From contig NZ_JAEHHL010000002.1 in the NCBI RefSeq assembly GCF_016623495.1, positions 186,001-250,000 on the forward strand: a stretch of 64,000 bases of DNA, in the 5' to 3' direction. The position numbers and the translations under genes are program-made. This DNA comes from Thermohalobaculum xanthum. GTDB taxonomy: Bacteria; Pseudomonadota; Alphaproteobacteria; Rhodobacterales; Rhodobacteraceae. Positions 1 through 8,164 of the stretch are shown here, piece after piece. A model generated the notes under the pieces. The model was not told where the DNA came from. It did no database searches and saw nothing but the letters and a program-made list of their open reading frames with translations. Position 1 is the stretch's first letter, and every line of letters starts with the position of its first letter.

Positions 1-181
1 GCGCAGCTACTACCGCGGCGAGGCGCTACTCGACGAGGGCGAGATCGAGCGCCTCGAAGGGCGCGAGCTGATGGCGGGCATGCCGGTCGAGGTATTCATC
101 CAGACCGGGGCACGCACGCCGATCGCCTACCTGATGAAACCGCTCACCGACTATTTCAACCGCGCCTTCCGCGAGACGTGA
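1..181 (+). CDS. HlyD-family type I secretion membrane fusion protein, C-terminal fragment (5' truncated by window)
   Basis: Only the last 59 codons are present, read from base 2 to a TGA at 179-181. The translation ends with GMPVEVFIQTGARTPIAYL followed by a predicted short helix and a Tyr-Phe-Asn-Arg-Ala-Phe-Arg-Glu tail. This is the typical end of the HlyD/PrsE periplasmic adaptor that links an inner-membrane ABC exporter to a TolC-like channel. The ABC partner would normally lie just upstream, outside the window. The adaptor matters because two proteins further right (34170-39785 and 52839-53999) look like leaderless type I secretion substrates. Confidence 0.8.
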   Translation, partial: RSYYRGEALLDEGEIERLEGRELMAGMPVEVFIQTGARTPIAYLMKPLTDYFNRAFRET

Positions 182-228
182 GGGGCGCGGGCCTTGATCG
201 TCGCCCGCCCCCGACCAACTTGACCGGC

Positions 229-1431
229 ATGAACCGACCCACTCCGCCGCCGCAAGGACAGGCCCGCGTCGAGATCGAGATCGCGCGCGGGATCGCCGGC
301 ATTCCTGCGATCGAGTGGGACGCTTGCGCCGCGCCGGCGCGCGCCGGCGGCCGGGCACCCAACCCCTTCGTGACCCATGCCTTTCTGGATGCGCTGGAGG
401 CATCGGGCTCGGCCACGCCCGCCACGGGCTGGGCGCCGCATCACCTGGTGGCGCAGGTCGATGGCCGGATCGAGGCGGTGATGCCGCTCTATCTGAAAGG
501 CCACAGCCAGGGCGAGTACGTCTTCGATCACGCCTGGGCGAACGCCTGGCACCGCGCGGGCGGCGAGTATTATCCCAAGCTGCAGTCCTCGGTGCCGTTC
601 ACGCCCGCCACCGGGCCGCGCATGATGGTGCGGCCCGATGCGGCGCTCGGGACCGAGGCGATGCAGGGCGCGCTGATCGACACCGCCAGACGACTGGCGG
701 ATTCGAACGGGCTGTCGTCGCTGCACGTCACCTTCTGCACCGAGGCCGAGTCACAGCTTGGTGCGCGGCACGGCCTGCTGCAGCGGACGGACCAGCAGTT
801 CCACTGGATCGACCGGGGCTATCGCGATTTCGCCGATTTCCTCGACGCGCTCGCCTCTCGCAAGCGCAAGCAGCTCAAGCGAGAACGGGCCCGCGCCCTC
901 GACGCCGGGGTCAGGATCAGCTGGTTCAGCGGCGAGGACATCCGGCCCGAGCACTGGGATGCCTTCTGGCTGTTCTACCAGGACACGGGCTCGCGCAAAT
1001 GGGGCAGCCCCTATCTCACGCGCGAGTTCTTCGACATCGTGCATGGTGCGATGGCCAGGGAGATCCTGCTGGTGCTGGCCGAGCGAGACGGGCGCTGGAT
1101 CGCCGGCGCGCTGAACTTCATCGGAGCGGACACACTTTACGGCCGCTACTGGGGCTGCCGCGAGGACCACCCGTTCCTGCATTTCGAGGCGTGCTACTAC
1201 CAGGCCATCGACTTCGCGTTGGCGCATGGGCTGGGCCGCGTCGAGGCCGGCGCGCAGGGGGCGCACAAGCTCGCGCGCGGCTACGAGCCGGTGACGACGC
1301 ATTCGCTGCACTGGATCCCGGATCCGGGCTTCCGGACCGCAGTCGCCCGCTATCTCGAGCAGGAGCGCGCGGCGGTCGCCATGGAGGGGGCCGAGCTGGC
1401 CCAGTTCACGCCGTTCAAGCGCGGCGGCTGA
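229..1431 (+). CDS. FemAB/GNAT-like protein, peptidogalycan biosynthesis family (PF04339-type)
   Basis: 400 residues. The reading frame resembles the DUF482/'peptidogalycan biosynthesis/recognition' family, which has an acyltransferase (GNAT/FemAB) fold. Features include an early Pro-Phe-Val-Thr-His segment, a central basic stretch (SRKRKQLKRERA, around residue 210), and a conserved C-terminal GAQGAHKLARGYEP motif around residue 341. The true substrate of the family is not established. The ATG at 229 was chosen because it lies just before the conserved region. A GTG at 178 overlaps the stop of the upstream HlyD gene (GTGA) and could give a 417-residue form by translational coupling. The protein is probably cytoplasmic; no signal peptide is seen. 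Confidence 0.8.
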   Translation: MNRPTPPPQGQARVEIEIARGIAGIPAIEWDACAAPARAGGRAPNPFVTHAFLDALEASGSATPATGWAPHHLVAQVDGRIEAVMPLYLKGHSQGEYVFDHAWANAWHRAGGEYYPKLQSSVPFTPATGPRMMVRPDAALGTEAMQGALIDTARRLADSNGLSSLHVTFCTEAESQLGARHGLLQRTDQQFHWIDRGYRDFADFLDALASRKRKQLKRERARALDAGVRISWFSGEDIRPEHWDAFWLFYQDTGSRKWGSPYLTREFFDIVHGAMAREILLVLAERDGRWIAGALNFIGADTLYGRYWGCREDHPFLHFEACYYQAIDFALAHGLGRVEAGAQGAHKLARGYEPVTTHSLHWIPDPGFRTAVARYLEQERAAVAMEGAELAQFTPFKRGG

Positions 1432-1440
1432 CAAGCAAAG

Positions 1441-1466
1441 GGCCGCGAAGCGTCAGCCACGCGGCC
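1441..1466. terminator. Candidate bidirectional terminator hairpin
   Basis: Seven-base-pair stem GGCCGCG / CGCGGCC with a 12-base loop between two convergent genes. There is no T-run on either side, so intrinsic termination is plausible but not certain. Confidence 0.45.
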
Positions 1467-1489
1467 CCAGTCTCGGGCATCAGGCCGGA

Positions 1490-1978
1490 TCAGAGCTGGC
1501 CCAACAGGACCTCGGCCTTGGTCGCCTCGGCCTTCGAGGGCGCATCCTCGACGTTCAGCGCGGTGAGCTTGCCGTTGCGCACGACGGCCGAGAAACGCTG
1601 CGCGCGCTGGCCGAGCCCGGCGCCCGAGCCGTCGAAGCTAAGCCCCATCGCGGTCACGAGCCCGGCGTCGGCATCGCACATCACGCGGATACCGGCCTTG
1701 TCGGCGCCCGTCGCCTCGCCCCAGGCGCGCGCGACGAAGGGGTCGTTGACCGTGAGGCAGACGATCTCGTCGACGCCCTTGGCCTTCAGCGCCGCCGCGT
1801 TGTCGACGAAGCTGGGCATATGCTTGTTGTGGCAGGTCGGGGTGAAGGCGCCCGGCACCGCGAAGAGCGCGACGGTGCGGCCGCCGAACACGTCGGATAC
1901 GGCAACGGCCTTGGGGCCGTCGGGGGTCATCTCGAAGAGCTTGCCGTCCGGCAGCGAGTCGCCGACTTCGATGGTCAT
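1490..1978 (-). CDS. Peroxiredoxin, Prx5/PMP20-like
   Basis: 162 residues, a normal length for the Prx5 subfamily. The peroxidatic motif PGAFTPTC is present with Cys49 as the catalytic cysteine, followed by HNKHMPSF. The enzyme would reduce H2O2 and alkyl hydroperoxides using a thiol donor (glutathione/glutaredoxin or thioredoxin) in the cytoplasm. The start at 1978 is supported by a GGGAGAGG ribosome-binding site. It is the last gene of a leftward group, 38 bases after the dehydrogenase. Confidence 0.9.
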   Translation of the reverse strand: MTIEVGDSLPDGKLFEMTPDGPKAVAVSDVFGGRTVALFAVPGAFTPTCHNKHMPSFVDNAAALKAKGVDEIVCLTVNDPFVARAWGEATGADKAGIRVMCDADAGLVTAMGLSFDGSGAGLGQRAQRFSAVVRNGKLTALNVEDAPSKAEATKAEVLLGQL

Positions 1979-2016
1979 GGGTCCTCTCCCTTGGATTGGT
2001 GTTGGCGTGCGGGGCC

Positions 2017-2784
2017 TCAGCGGGCGCCCATGCGGATGGCGCCGTCGAGGCGGATCACCTCGCCGTTCATATAGCCTGTCTCGACGATGAAACAGGCCAG
2101 TCGCGCGAATTCCGCCGGATCGCCGAGGCGGACCGGGAAGGGCACCTGGGCGGCGAGGCTGTCCTGCACCTCGTCGGGCAGGCCGCGGAGCATCGGGGTA
2201 CCGAAGATGCCGGGCGCGATGGCACACACGCGGATGCCATCGCGGGCGAGATCGCGCGCCGCCGGCAGGGTGAGCGCCGCCACTCCGCCCTTCGAGGCGG
2301 CATAGGCGGCCTGGCCCATCTGCCCCTCGTAGGCCGCGACCGAGGCGGTGTTCACGATCACCCCGCGCGCGCCGTCGGGATCGAGGGGCGCGGCCTCGCG
2401 CATCGCCTGGGCGGCCAGCGCCATCACCCGCATGGTGCCGATCAGGTTGACCGCCACAACCTTGGAGAAGAGCCCCATGTCGTGCGGGCCCTTGGACCCC
2501 GCCGTCTTCATCGCGGGCGCGATACCGGCGCAGGAAATCGCGATCCGCGCGACGCCATGGGCGTCGGCTGCCTCGGCGAGCGCGTTCGCGACGCTGTCGT
2601 CGCTGGTCACGTCGGTGGGAATGAACTTCGCGCCGGTCTCGGCAGCGACCCGCGCGCCCTCGGCCTCGGACATGTCGAAGATGGTGACGGGCGCACCCTT
2701 CACGCGAAGTGCCGCGACGCAGGCCGCGCCGAGACCGCTCGCCCCTCCGGTCACGATGGCAGGGGTGTCCGATCCGATCTTCAT
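2017..2784 (-). CDS. Short-chain dehydrogenase, type II 3-hydroxyacyl-CoA dehydrogenase-like
   Basis: 255 residues. The classical SDR fold is visible: nucleotide-binding TGGASGLG at residues 12-19, Asn113, and the catalytic Ser148, Tyr161 and Lys165 (Y-x3-K). The overall pattern, including the APGIFGTPML segment after the active site, resembles the HSD10/HADH2 group, which oxidises (S)-3-hydroxyacyl-CoA with NAD+. The exact substrate is inferred. A strong AGAGGAGAG ribosome-binding site precedes the ATG at 2784. It is co-directional with the peroxiredoxin. Confidence 0.85.
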   Translation of the reverse strand: MKIGSDTPAIVTGGASGLGAACVAALRVKGAPVTIFDMSEAEGARVAAETGAKFIPTDVTSDDSVANALAEAADAHGVARIAISCAGIAPAMKTAGSKGPHDMGLFSKVVAVNLIGTMRVMALAAQAMREAAPLDPDGARGVIVNTASVAAYEGQMGQAAYAASKGGVAALTLPAARDLARDGIRVCAIAPGIFGTPMLRGLPDEVQDSLAAQVPFPVRLGDPAEFARLACFIVETGYMNGEVIRLDGAIRMGAR

Positions 2785-2856
2785 GGTGCTCTCCTCTGGC
2801 CTGCGGGGGCTGTCGTTGCCGTTGTCGTAGCGCCACCGCCGACGCGCGCCAAGGGG

Positions 2857-3432
2857 TCAGGCGGCGCGGTAGAGCGCGATGCGGGTCTCGCCATACTGCC
2901 TCTGATCGAGGGGTGCGAGCCACGCGGCATCGGGCAGCGGGTCGCTGACCCGCCCCTCGAGCACGATCAGCGCGCCGGGCGCGAGCCAGCCGCCGCGGCG
3001 GGCCGATTCGAGCGCACGCAGGCCGAGATCCGTGCCGTAGGGCGGATCGGCAAAGATCAGATCGAAGGGTTCGCCGCGGCAGGGCCCCAGGTCGGTGGCG
3101 TCGCGCCGCCAGATCTTTGTGACGCCCGCAAGGCCCAGCCTCTCGACCGTGTCGCGGATCAGCGCGCGCGAGGGCCCGTGGTCGTCGATGAACACGGCAC
3201 GCGCCGCACCGCGCGAGAGCGCCTCGACCCCAAGCGCCCCAGTGCCGGCGAAGAGGTCGAGCACGCGCGCGCCCTCGGGCACCGGCGGGTCGGCGTAGCC
3301 GCCATGGGCGAGCAGGTTGAAGAGCGACTCGCGCACGCGGTCGGAGGTCGGGCGCAGATGCGCCTCGCCCCCGCCGGCGGCGCCGGGCGCGGCGATGCGG
3401 GCGCCACGAAACCTGCCGCCGATCACACGCAT
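2857..3432 (-). CDS. rsmD: 16S rRNA (guanine(966)-N(2))-methyltransferase
   Basis: 191 residues, typical for RsmD. It contains the SAM-binding motif LDLFAGTGALG (residues 58-68) and the N2-guanine methyltransferase motif DPPYG (129-133), and begins MRVIGG as the family usually does. It methylates G966 of 16S rRNA in the 30S subunit. It starts 4 bases after the stop of the upstream aminotransferase gene, so the two are probably translated from one message. Confidence 0.93.
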   Translation of the reverse strand: MRVIGGRFRGARIAAPGAAGGGEAHLRPTSDRVRESLFNLLAHGGYADPPVPEGARVLDLFAGTGALGVEALSRGAARAVFIDDHGPSRALIRDTVERLGLAGVTKIWRRDATDLGPCRGEPFDLIFADPPYGTDLGLRALESARRGGWLAPGALIVLEGRVSDPLPDAAWLAPLDQRQYGETRIALYRAA

Positions 3433-3436
3433 CGCA

Positions 3437-4672
3437 TCAGGTCTCCGACAGCACCCGGTCGAGAGCCGCGATCGCGCGCTCGACCTCGGAGGGTGCGGTG
3501 TAATGCAGGAAGGAGAGGCGCAGGACGCCGTGATCGGGATCGATGCCGAGGGCTTCGATCAGGCGCACCGCGTAGAAATCGCCGCCGCCAGCCATGATCC
3601 GGTGCGGCGCAAGCGCCCTGGCGAGGTCCTCGCCGGGCCGCGCGTGGGCAATCGCGACGGTGGGCGCGCGCCGCGCGGGATCGGTGGGCCCAAGGACGCG
3701 CACGTCGTTGCGCGCCTTGAGATAGTCGATCAGAGGCGCGGTGAGCCGCTGTTCCTGCGCGCGGAAGAGGTCGTGCACGCGGCGCGCTCGTTCCGCCGCG
3801 CCGGGACGGTCGGCGAAGTGATGGTCGTGGACCGCATCGGTGTAATGCGCGATGCCTGCAAGCGCGGCGATCTGGGCGTGGTCGGGACCTGCGGGGACCA
3901 GCTTCTTGCGGATATGAGCGGCGTTGAACCAGTGGCTCTCGTTCGGGAGACGATCGGCGATCTCGCGGCGCACGGCCATCACGCCCTGGTGCGGGCCATA
4001 GGTCTTGTAGCTGGAAAAGAGGTAGATGTCGGCGCCCAGCGCGGCGATGTCGGGCAGCCCATGCGGCGCGTAGGAGACGCCGTCCACGACCGAGACCGCG
4101 CCAGATTGTCTGACCTTTTTGCAGATCTGGGCCACCGGATTGATCTCGGCGACGATGTTCGACGCGTGCGGGAAGGCAACGATGCGCGTTTTGTCAGACA
4201 AAAGCGGATCGAGGTCATCCGGGTTCAGATGCCCGGTCTCGGGATCGACTTTCCACTCGCGCACGACGATACCGGTGTCGGCCAGCCGGCGCCAGGCGCC
4301 GGAATTCGCCTCGTGATCCTGATTGGTGACCACCACCTCGTCGCCATCGGCCATGCGGGCGCGGAAGGCATGCGCCAGCACATAGGTGTTCTGGCTGGTC
4401 GAGGGACCGAAATGCACCTCGTCCTCGGCGACGTTCAGCATCGCGGCGATGCGGGCGTAACTTTCGTCCATCATCGCGCCCGCCTCCTCGGAGGCGGGAT
4501 AGGGCGCGTAGGGCTGCACCTTGCAGCGGCCGTAGAAATAGCTCAGCCGGTCGACCACCTGCCGCGCGGGATACGAGCCGCCGGCGTTCTCAAAGAACGC
4601 CCAGCCCGCAAGCGCGGGCTCGGTGAAAGCGGGGAACTGCGCCCGCACGAAGTCGAGATCGAGAGTGGTCAT
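3437..4672 (-). CDS. Class V aminotransferase, cysteine desulfurase-like protein (VC1184-type)
   Basis: 411 residues. This is a PLP-dependent class V fold with the Schiff-base lysine at Lys223 in FSSYKTYGPHQG. It contains FGPSTSQNTYVLA and a cofactor-contacting TNQDHEANSGAWR segment. It resembles the SufS/CsdA-like subfamily annotated as cysteine desulfurase-like (VC1184 type). Whether it uses cysteine is not shown. The ATG at 4672 follows GGAAGG at a good distance; an ATG 21 bases further upstream is possible. It is coupled to rsmD downstream. Confidence 0.82.
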   Translation of the reverse strand: MTTLDLDFVRAQFPAFTEPALAGWAFFENAGGSYPARQVVDRLSYFYGRCKVQPYAPYPASEEAGAMMDESYARIAAMLNVAEDEVHFGPSTSQNTYVLAHAFRARMADGDEVVVTNQDHEANSGAWRRLADTGIVVREWKVDPETGHLNPDDLDPLLSDKTRIVAFPHASNIVAEINPVAQICKKVRQSGAVSVVDGVSYAPHGLPDIAALGADIYLFSSYKTYGPHQGVMAVRREIADRLPNESHWFNAAHIRKKLVPAGPDHAQIAALAGIAHYTDAVHDHHFADRPGAAERARRVHDLFRAQEQRLTAPLIDYLKARNDVRVLGPTDPARRAPTVAIAHARPGEDLARALAPHRIMAGGGDFYAVRLIEALGIDPDHGVLRLSFLHYTAPSEVERAIAALDRVLSET

Positions 4673-4849
4673 GAACTGAGCCTTCCAAAGCAATTTCGCC
4701 GTCCCGGGGAGCCCGCCCGGAAAGGGGCATACCCCATCCTGGCAGGTCTTCCAGCCGAGCCGCCGAACCGGCTTTCCGGCTCAGGGCAGCCCGCGCGAAA
4801 CCGCGCAGACCGCAGTTGGCTACCGAGCGCTCATGACGCTGTCAAGCGG

Positions 4850-5842
4850 TCAGGCGCGAACGTCGACGACGACCCGGCCCTTGACCTGGCCCTTGAGGAT
4901 GGCCGGCCCGAGGGCGGGCAGCTCGGCGAGCGTCGCGGGCTGGATCATGCTGTCGAGCAGGTCCATCGGCAGATCGGAGGCGATCCGCTTCCAGGCCGCC
5001 ACGCGGTCGGCCTGCGGACGCATGACCGAATCGATGCCAAGTAGGTTCACTCCGCGAAGAAGGAACGGGATTACGGTGGTCGGAAGCCCGGCGCCACCGG
5101 CAAGGCCGACAGCGGCAACCGAAGTGCCATACTTCATTTGCGTCAGCACCTTGGCCAGCATCTTGCCGCCCACCGCATCGACGCAACCTGCCCAGGTCTC
5201 GCTCTCGAGCGGACGACCGGATGGCTCGGCCAGGTCCTCGCGCGGCACGATCGTCTTGGCCCCGAGCGAGTGCAGGTAATCCGCCGTTTCGGGCCGGCCG
5301 GTCACGCCGGCGACCTCGTAGCCAAGCTTGGCAAGGATCGCGGTCGCGACCGAACCGACGCCACCGGCAGCACCGGTCACCAGCACGGGGCCCTGCCCCG
5401 GCTTCAGGCCATGCGCCTCGAGTTCCATGATCGCGAGCATCGCCGTGAAACCGGCGGTGCCGACCGCCATCGCGCGCCGCGCATCGAGCCCGTCCGGCAT
5501 CGGCGTCAGCCACTCGGCCTTGACGCGCGCCTTCTCGGCATAGCCGCCCCACCAGGCCTCGCCCACGCGCCATCCGGTCAGCAGGACCTTGTCGCCGGGC
5601 TTGAAGGCGGGATTGTCGGATGCCTCGACCGTTCCGGCGAAGTCGATCCCCGGAACATGGGGATACTTGCGCACGAGGCCGCCGCCGCCGGTGAGGCAGA
5701 GCCCATCCTTGTAGTTGAGGGTCGAGTATTCGACGGCTACGGTGACATCCGCCTCGGGCAGGCGATCCTCGCCGATGGTCTCGATTTTCTGGCTGACGGT
5801 GCCGTCCTCGGCCTTGTCGACGATCAGGGCACGAAAGCTCAT
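4850..5842 (-). CDS. acuI: Acryloyl-CoA reductase (NADPH), MDR family
   Basis: 330 residues, the standard length for AcuI/YhdH. It shows the zinc-free quinone-oxidoreductase pattern: EYSTLNYKDGL near the N-terminus, PHVPGIDFAGTV, and the NADPH loop GAAGGVGS at residues 157-164. AcuI reduces toxic acryloyl-CoA to propionyl-CoA, an intermediate of DMSP and 3-hydroxypropionate catabolism in marine alphaproteobacteria. No other DMSP gene lies next to it. The start has a very strong AGGAGGAG site. It is divergent from a FadR-type regulator, with a likely operator between them. Confidence 0.88.
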   Translation of the reverse strand: MSFRALIVDKAEDGTVSQKIETIGEDRLPEADVTVAVEYSTLNYKDGLCLTGGGGLVRKYPHVPGIDFAGTVEASDNPAFKPGDKVLLTGWRVGEAWWGGYAEKARVKAEWLTPMPDGLDARRAMAVGTAGFTAMLAIMELEAHGLKPGQGPVLVTGAAGGVGSVATAILAKLGYEVAGVTGRPETADYLHSLGAKTIVPREDLAEPSGRPLESETWAGCVDAVGGKMLAKVLTQMKYGTSVAAVGLAGGAGLPTTVIPFLLRGVNLLGIDSVMRPQADRVAAWKRIASDLPMDLLDSMIQPATLAELPALGPAILKGQVKGRVVVDVRA

Positions 5843-5900
5843 GGGGGGCTCCTCCTGGTCCGGCGCCGAGCGTCCGATCGCCCGACGAGTCGGATTTCAA

Positions 5901-5913
5901 ATTGTCAAACAAT
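5901..5913. promoter_or_regulatory. Candidate FadR/GntR-family operator
   Basis: Perfect inverted repeat ATTGT-CAA-ACAAT in the 129-base gap between acuI and the FadR-type regulator. FadR-subfamily regulators bind short palindromes with a GT-n3-AC core, which this matches. It is placed to control acuI and the regulator itself. Confidence 0.55.
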
Positions 5914-5971
5914 AGGAAGTTTGGCAAGGTCGCCCATACCGAGCGCCGAACCGGCGCAGAGCAGGCAAGAC

Positions 5972-6709
5972 ATGACGTCAGACAAGGACAAGCCGGCCGG
6001 TGCCGGCGAGACCATCGCCGGAAAGATCCGCGAGCTCATCCTCGAGGGACGGATCGGCGCGGACGAGCGTTTGCCCGGCGAGCAGGAGCTTGCAGCCCGC
6101 TTCGGCGTCTCGCGGCCCACGGTGCGCGAGGCGCTCAAGACGCTTGCCGCGCAGAACCTGATCCGCACGCGCCGAGGCGCCACGGGCGGCAGTTTCGTGA
6201 ACCGCTACGGTCTCGAAGAGGCGCAGGATCAGCTGGTGTCGACGGCGATCATGCTGATGGGTGTGAACCGCATCGCGCCCGAGGCGGTGACCGAGGCGCG
6301 CCTCACCCTGCTGTCGGCGATCGCGCCGCTTGCCTGCGAGCGACGCACCCCTGACCAGATCGCCGCGATGCGCGCCGAGATTGACGTGCAGCGTGCGCCC
6401 TCGACCACCGACGAGGAGTTCTGCGCCTCGGATGTCAGGTTCCACCGCAATCTCGCGAACGCGGCCGGGAACCCTCTGATCAGCTTCCAGATGGCCGGCG
6501 TGATCGAGGCCATGCAGCCGCTTCTGAACATGCTCACCTGGCGCGGTCGCGACCGGGCCGAGGTCGCGGCGCGCCACGCACGCGTGGCCTCGATGCTCGA
6601 ACGGCGCGACGCGGCAGGACTGGCGCAAGAACTCGCGCATCTGTCCGACTATACCGGCCGCCTGATTGCCGAGGCACAGGCCACCATCGGGCGGAGGCAC
6701 GTGTCATGA
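5972..6709 (+). CDS. FadR-subfamily GntR transcriptional regulator
   Basis: 245 residues. An N-terminal winged helix-turn-helix (about residues 12-75, with FGVSRPTVREALKTLAA as the recognition region) is followed by a helical FCD ligand-binding domain (about 100-235) with the D-x3-H pair in SDVRFHRNL. FCD regulators respond to small organic acids or acyl-CoA and usually repress. It is divergent from acuI and its stop overlaps the start of the DUF2182 gene (ATGA), so it may regulate both sides. The ligand is unknown. Confidence 0.88.
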   Translation: MTSDKDKPAGAGETIAGKIRELILEGRIGADERLPGEQELAARFGVSRPTVREALKTLAAQNLIRTRRGATGGSFVNRYGLEEAQDQLVSTAIMLMGVNRIAPEAVTEARLTLLSAIAPLACERRTPDQIAAMRAEIDVQRAPSTTDEEFCASDVRFHRNLANAAGNPLISFQMAGVIEAMQPLLNMLTWRGRDRAEVAARHARVASMLERRDAAGLAQELAHLSDYTGRLIAEAQATIGRRHVS

Positions 6710-7473
6710 GTGCCGTGCACCTGTCGCAGCGGCCCCGGCTGATGGCCTGGCTCGGCGTTGGCCTCGCGGCCGGCGCGGGCTGGCTTGCGCTCGCTGCGAT
6801 GGATCCGGCGGTCCAGTCGTCGCCCCTCGCGGCGCTGGCCGAGTTGTGCATGGCGCTCGAGGCGCCCGCGCTGGCGCAATATCCCGCCGTCGCGGCGATG
6901 TGGCTGCTGATGAGCGTGGCGATGATGCTGCCGACAGCGGCCCCGGCCATCGACCTCTATGCCCGACTGTCTCGTCGGATCGAGCGCGGGCGGCTGTTGT
7001 GCCTGGCGGGATTCGCGGGCGGCTATGTCGCGGCCTGGGGCGGCTTCGGGCTTGTCGCGGCAGGCGCGCAGATTGCCATCGCGGGCGCCGCCACCAACGC
7101 GACGGCCGGCGCCACGGGCACGCTGGCCGGTGCGCTGCTGGTGCTTGCCGGGGCCTATCAGCTCACGCCGCTCAAGGCGGCCTGTCTGACGCTGTGCCGC
7201 AACCCGCTGGCCTTCTTCATGGCACAGTGGCGCGAGGGGCCGCTCGGCGCGACCGGCATGGGGCTTCGCCACGGCCTGATCTGCATCGGCTGCTGTTGGG
7301 CGCTGATGGGGCTGATGCTGGTCGCGGGCGCCATGAACCTGATCTGGATGGCCGGTCTGGGCGCCCTGATGCTGGCGGAGAAGACCCTGCCCGGTGCCGA
7401 CCGGGCGGGACGGGTGATCGGAGTCGCGCTGGCGTTTGCCGGCGCCGCGCTGATCGTCGACGCAAACATCTGA
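6706..7473 (+). CDS. DUF2182 integral membrane protein, predicted metal-binding
   Basis: 255 residues with about six membrane segments. Family hallmarks are visible: MWLLMSVAMMLPTAAPAIDL around residues 64-85, the TPLKAACLTLCRNPL segment, and CIGCCWALMGLMLVAGAMN with a Cys-rich face. The family (COG5486) is described as predicted metal-binding; no activity is established. It overlaps the regulator by ATGA and is followed 31 bases later by a DUF1326 gene, its usual partner. Confidence 0.85.
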   Translation: MSAVHLSQRPRLMAWLGVGLAAGAGWLALAAMDPAVQSSPLAALAELCMALEAPALAQYPAVAAMWLLMSVAMMLPTAAPAIDLYARLSRRIERGRLLCLAGFAGGYVAAWGGFGLVAAGAQIAIAGAATNATAGATGTLAGALLVLAGAYQLTPLKAACLTLCRNPLAFFMAQWREGPLGATGMGLRHGLICIGCCWALMGLMLVAGAMNLIWMAGLGALMLAEKTLPGADRAGRVIGVALAFAGAALIVDANI

Positions 7474-7504
7474 CAATTGCAACAAGCGGGCCTGGGAGAG
7501 GAAT

Positions 7505-8140
7505 ATGCTGGATACGGCGACGAAGGCGGCCATCGAGCCCTGGTCGATCAAGGGCGAACTGATCCTCAACTGCAACTGCACGGTGTTCTGCCCCTGCGTC
7601 GTGAGCCTGGGCGCGCACCCGCCGACGCAGGGATCGTGCAAGGCGTGGATGGCCGTGCGGATCGACGAGGGCAAATGGGGTGACACCGACCTCGGCGGAC
7701 TCAACGTCGCGATGCTCCTCGACATCCCGGGCTCGATGAGCGAGGGCGACTGGAAGGCCGCCGGCTATTTCGACGACCGCGCCGACGACGCCCAGTTCGC
7801 GGCGCTCGAGAAGATCTTCTCGGGTCAGGCGCGCGGCACCACCGGGCTGTTCCGCCTGCTTGTCAGCGAGTATCTCGGCTCGATTCGCGAGGAGATCAGC
7901 TTCACGACCGAGGGGAAGGTTCGGCACCTGACGGTCGGGCGTCGGATCCAGGGTGCCATTGCGCCGATCGACGGGGCCGACCCCGAGCAGGAGCTGAAAG
8001 TCACCAACACGCGCTACTGGATGGGTCCGGACGTGACCATCGCCCACGCGATCAAGGGCAAGGTGCGCGACTTCGGCCGGGTCTGGAATCTCGACGGCAA
8101 ATCGGCCGAGATCTGCCAGATCGAATGGGTCGGCCCGTGA
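7505..8140 (+). CDS. DUF1326 domain protein with CxC-x3-CxC motif
   Basis: 211 residues. The N-terminal LNCNCTVFCPC motif places Cys23, Cys25, Cys29 and Cys31 in a tight cluster that looks suited to binding a thiophilic metal or a redox centre. The remainder is beta-rich and has no membrane segment. The ribosome-binding site is GGGAGAGGAA. Its location directly after the DUF2182 membrane protein is a recurrent pairing, suggesting a two-component module, but no function is established. Confidence 0.85.
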   Translation: MLDTATKAAIEPWSIKGELILNCNCTVFCPCVVSLGAHPPTQGSCKAWMAVRIDEGKWGDTDLGGLNVAMLLDIPGSMSEGDWKAAGYFDDRADDAQFAALEKIFSGQARGTTGLFRLLVSEYLGSIREEISFTTEGKVRHLTVGRRIQGAIAPIDGADPEQELKVTNTRYWMGPDVTIAHAIKGKVRDFGRVWNLDGKSAEICQIEWVGP

Positions 8141-8164
8141 TGCGGCGCTGAGGTTGGGGCACGC

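Noticed and set aside
1996-3597. 533-residue plus-strand frame over the SDR and rsmD genes
   Set aside because: Antisense shadow. The minus-strand genes carry catalytic motifs.
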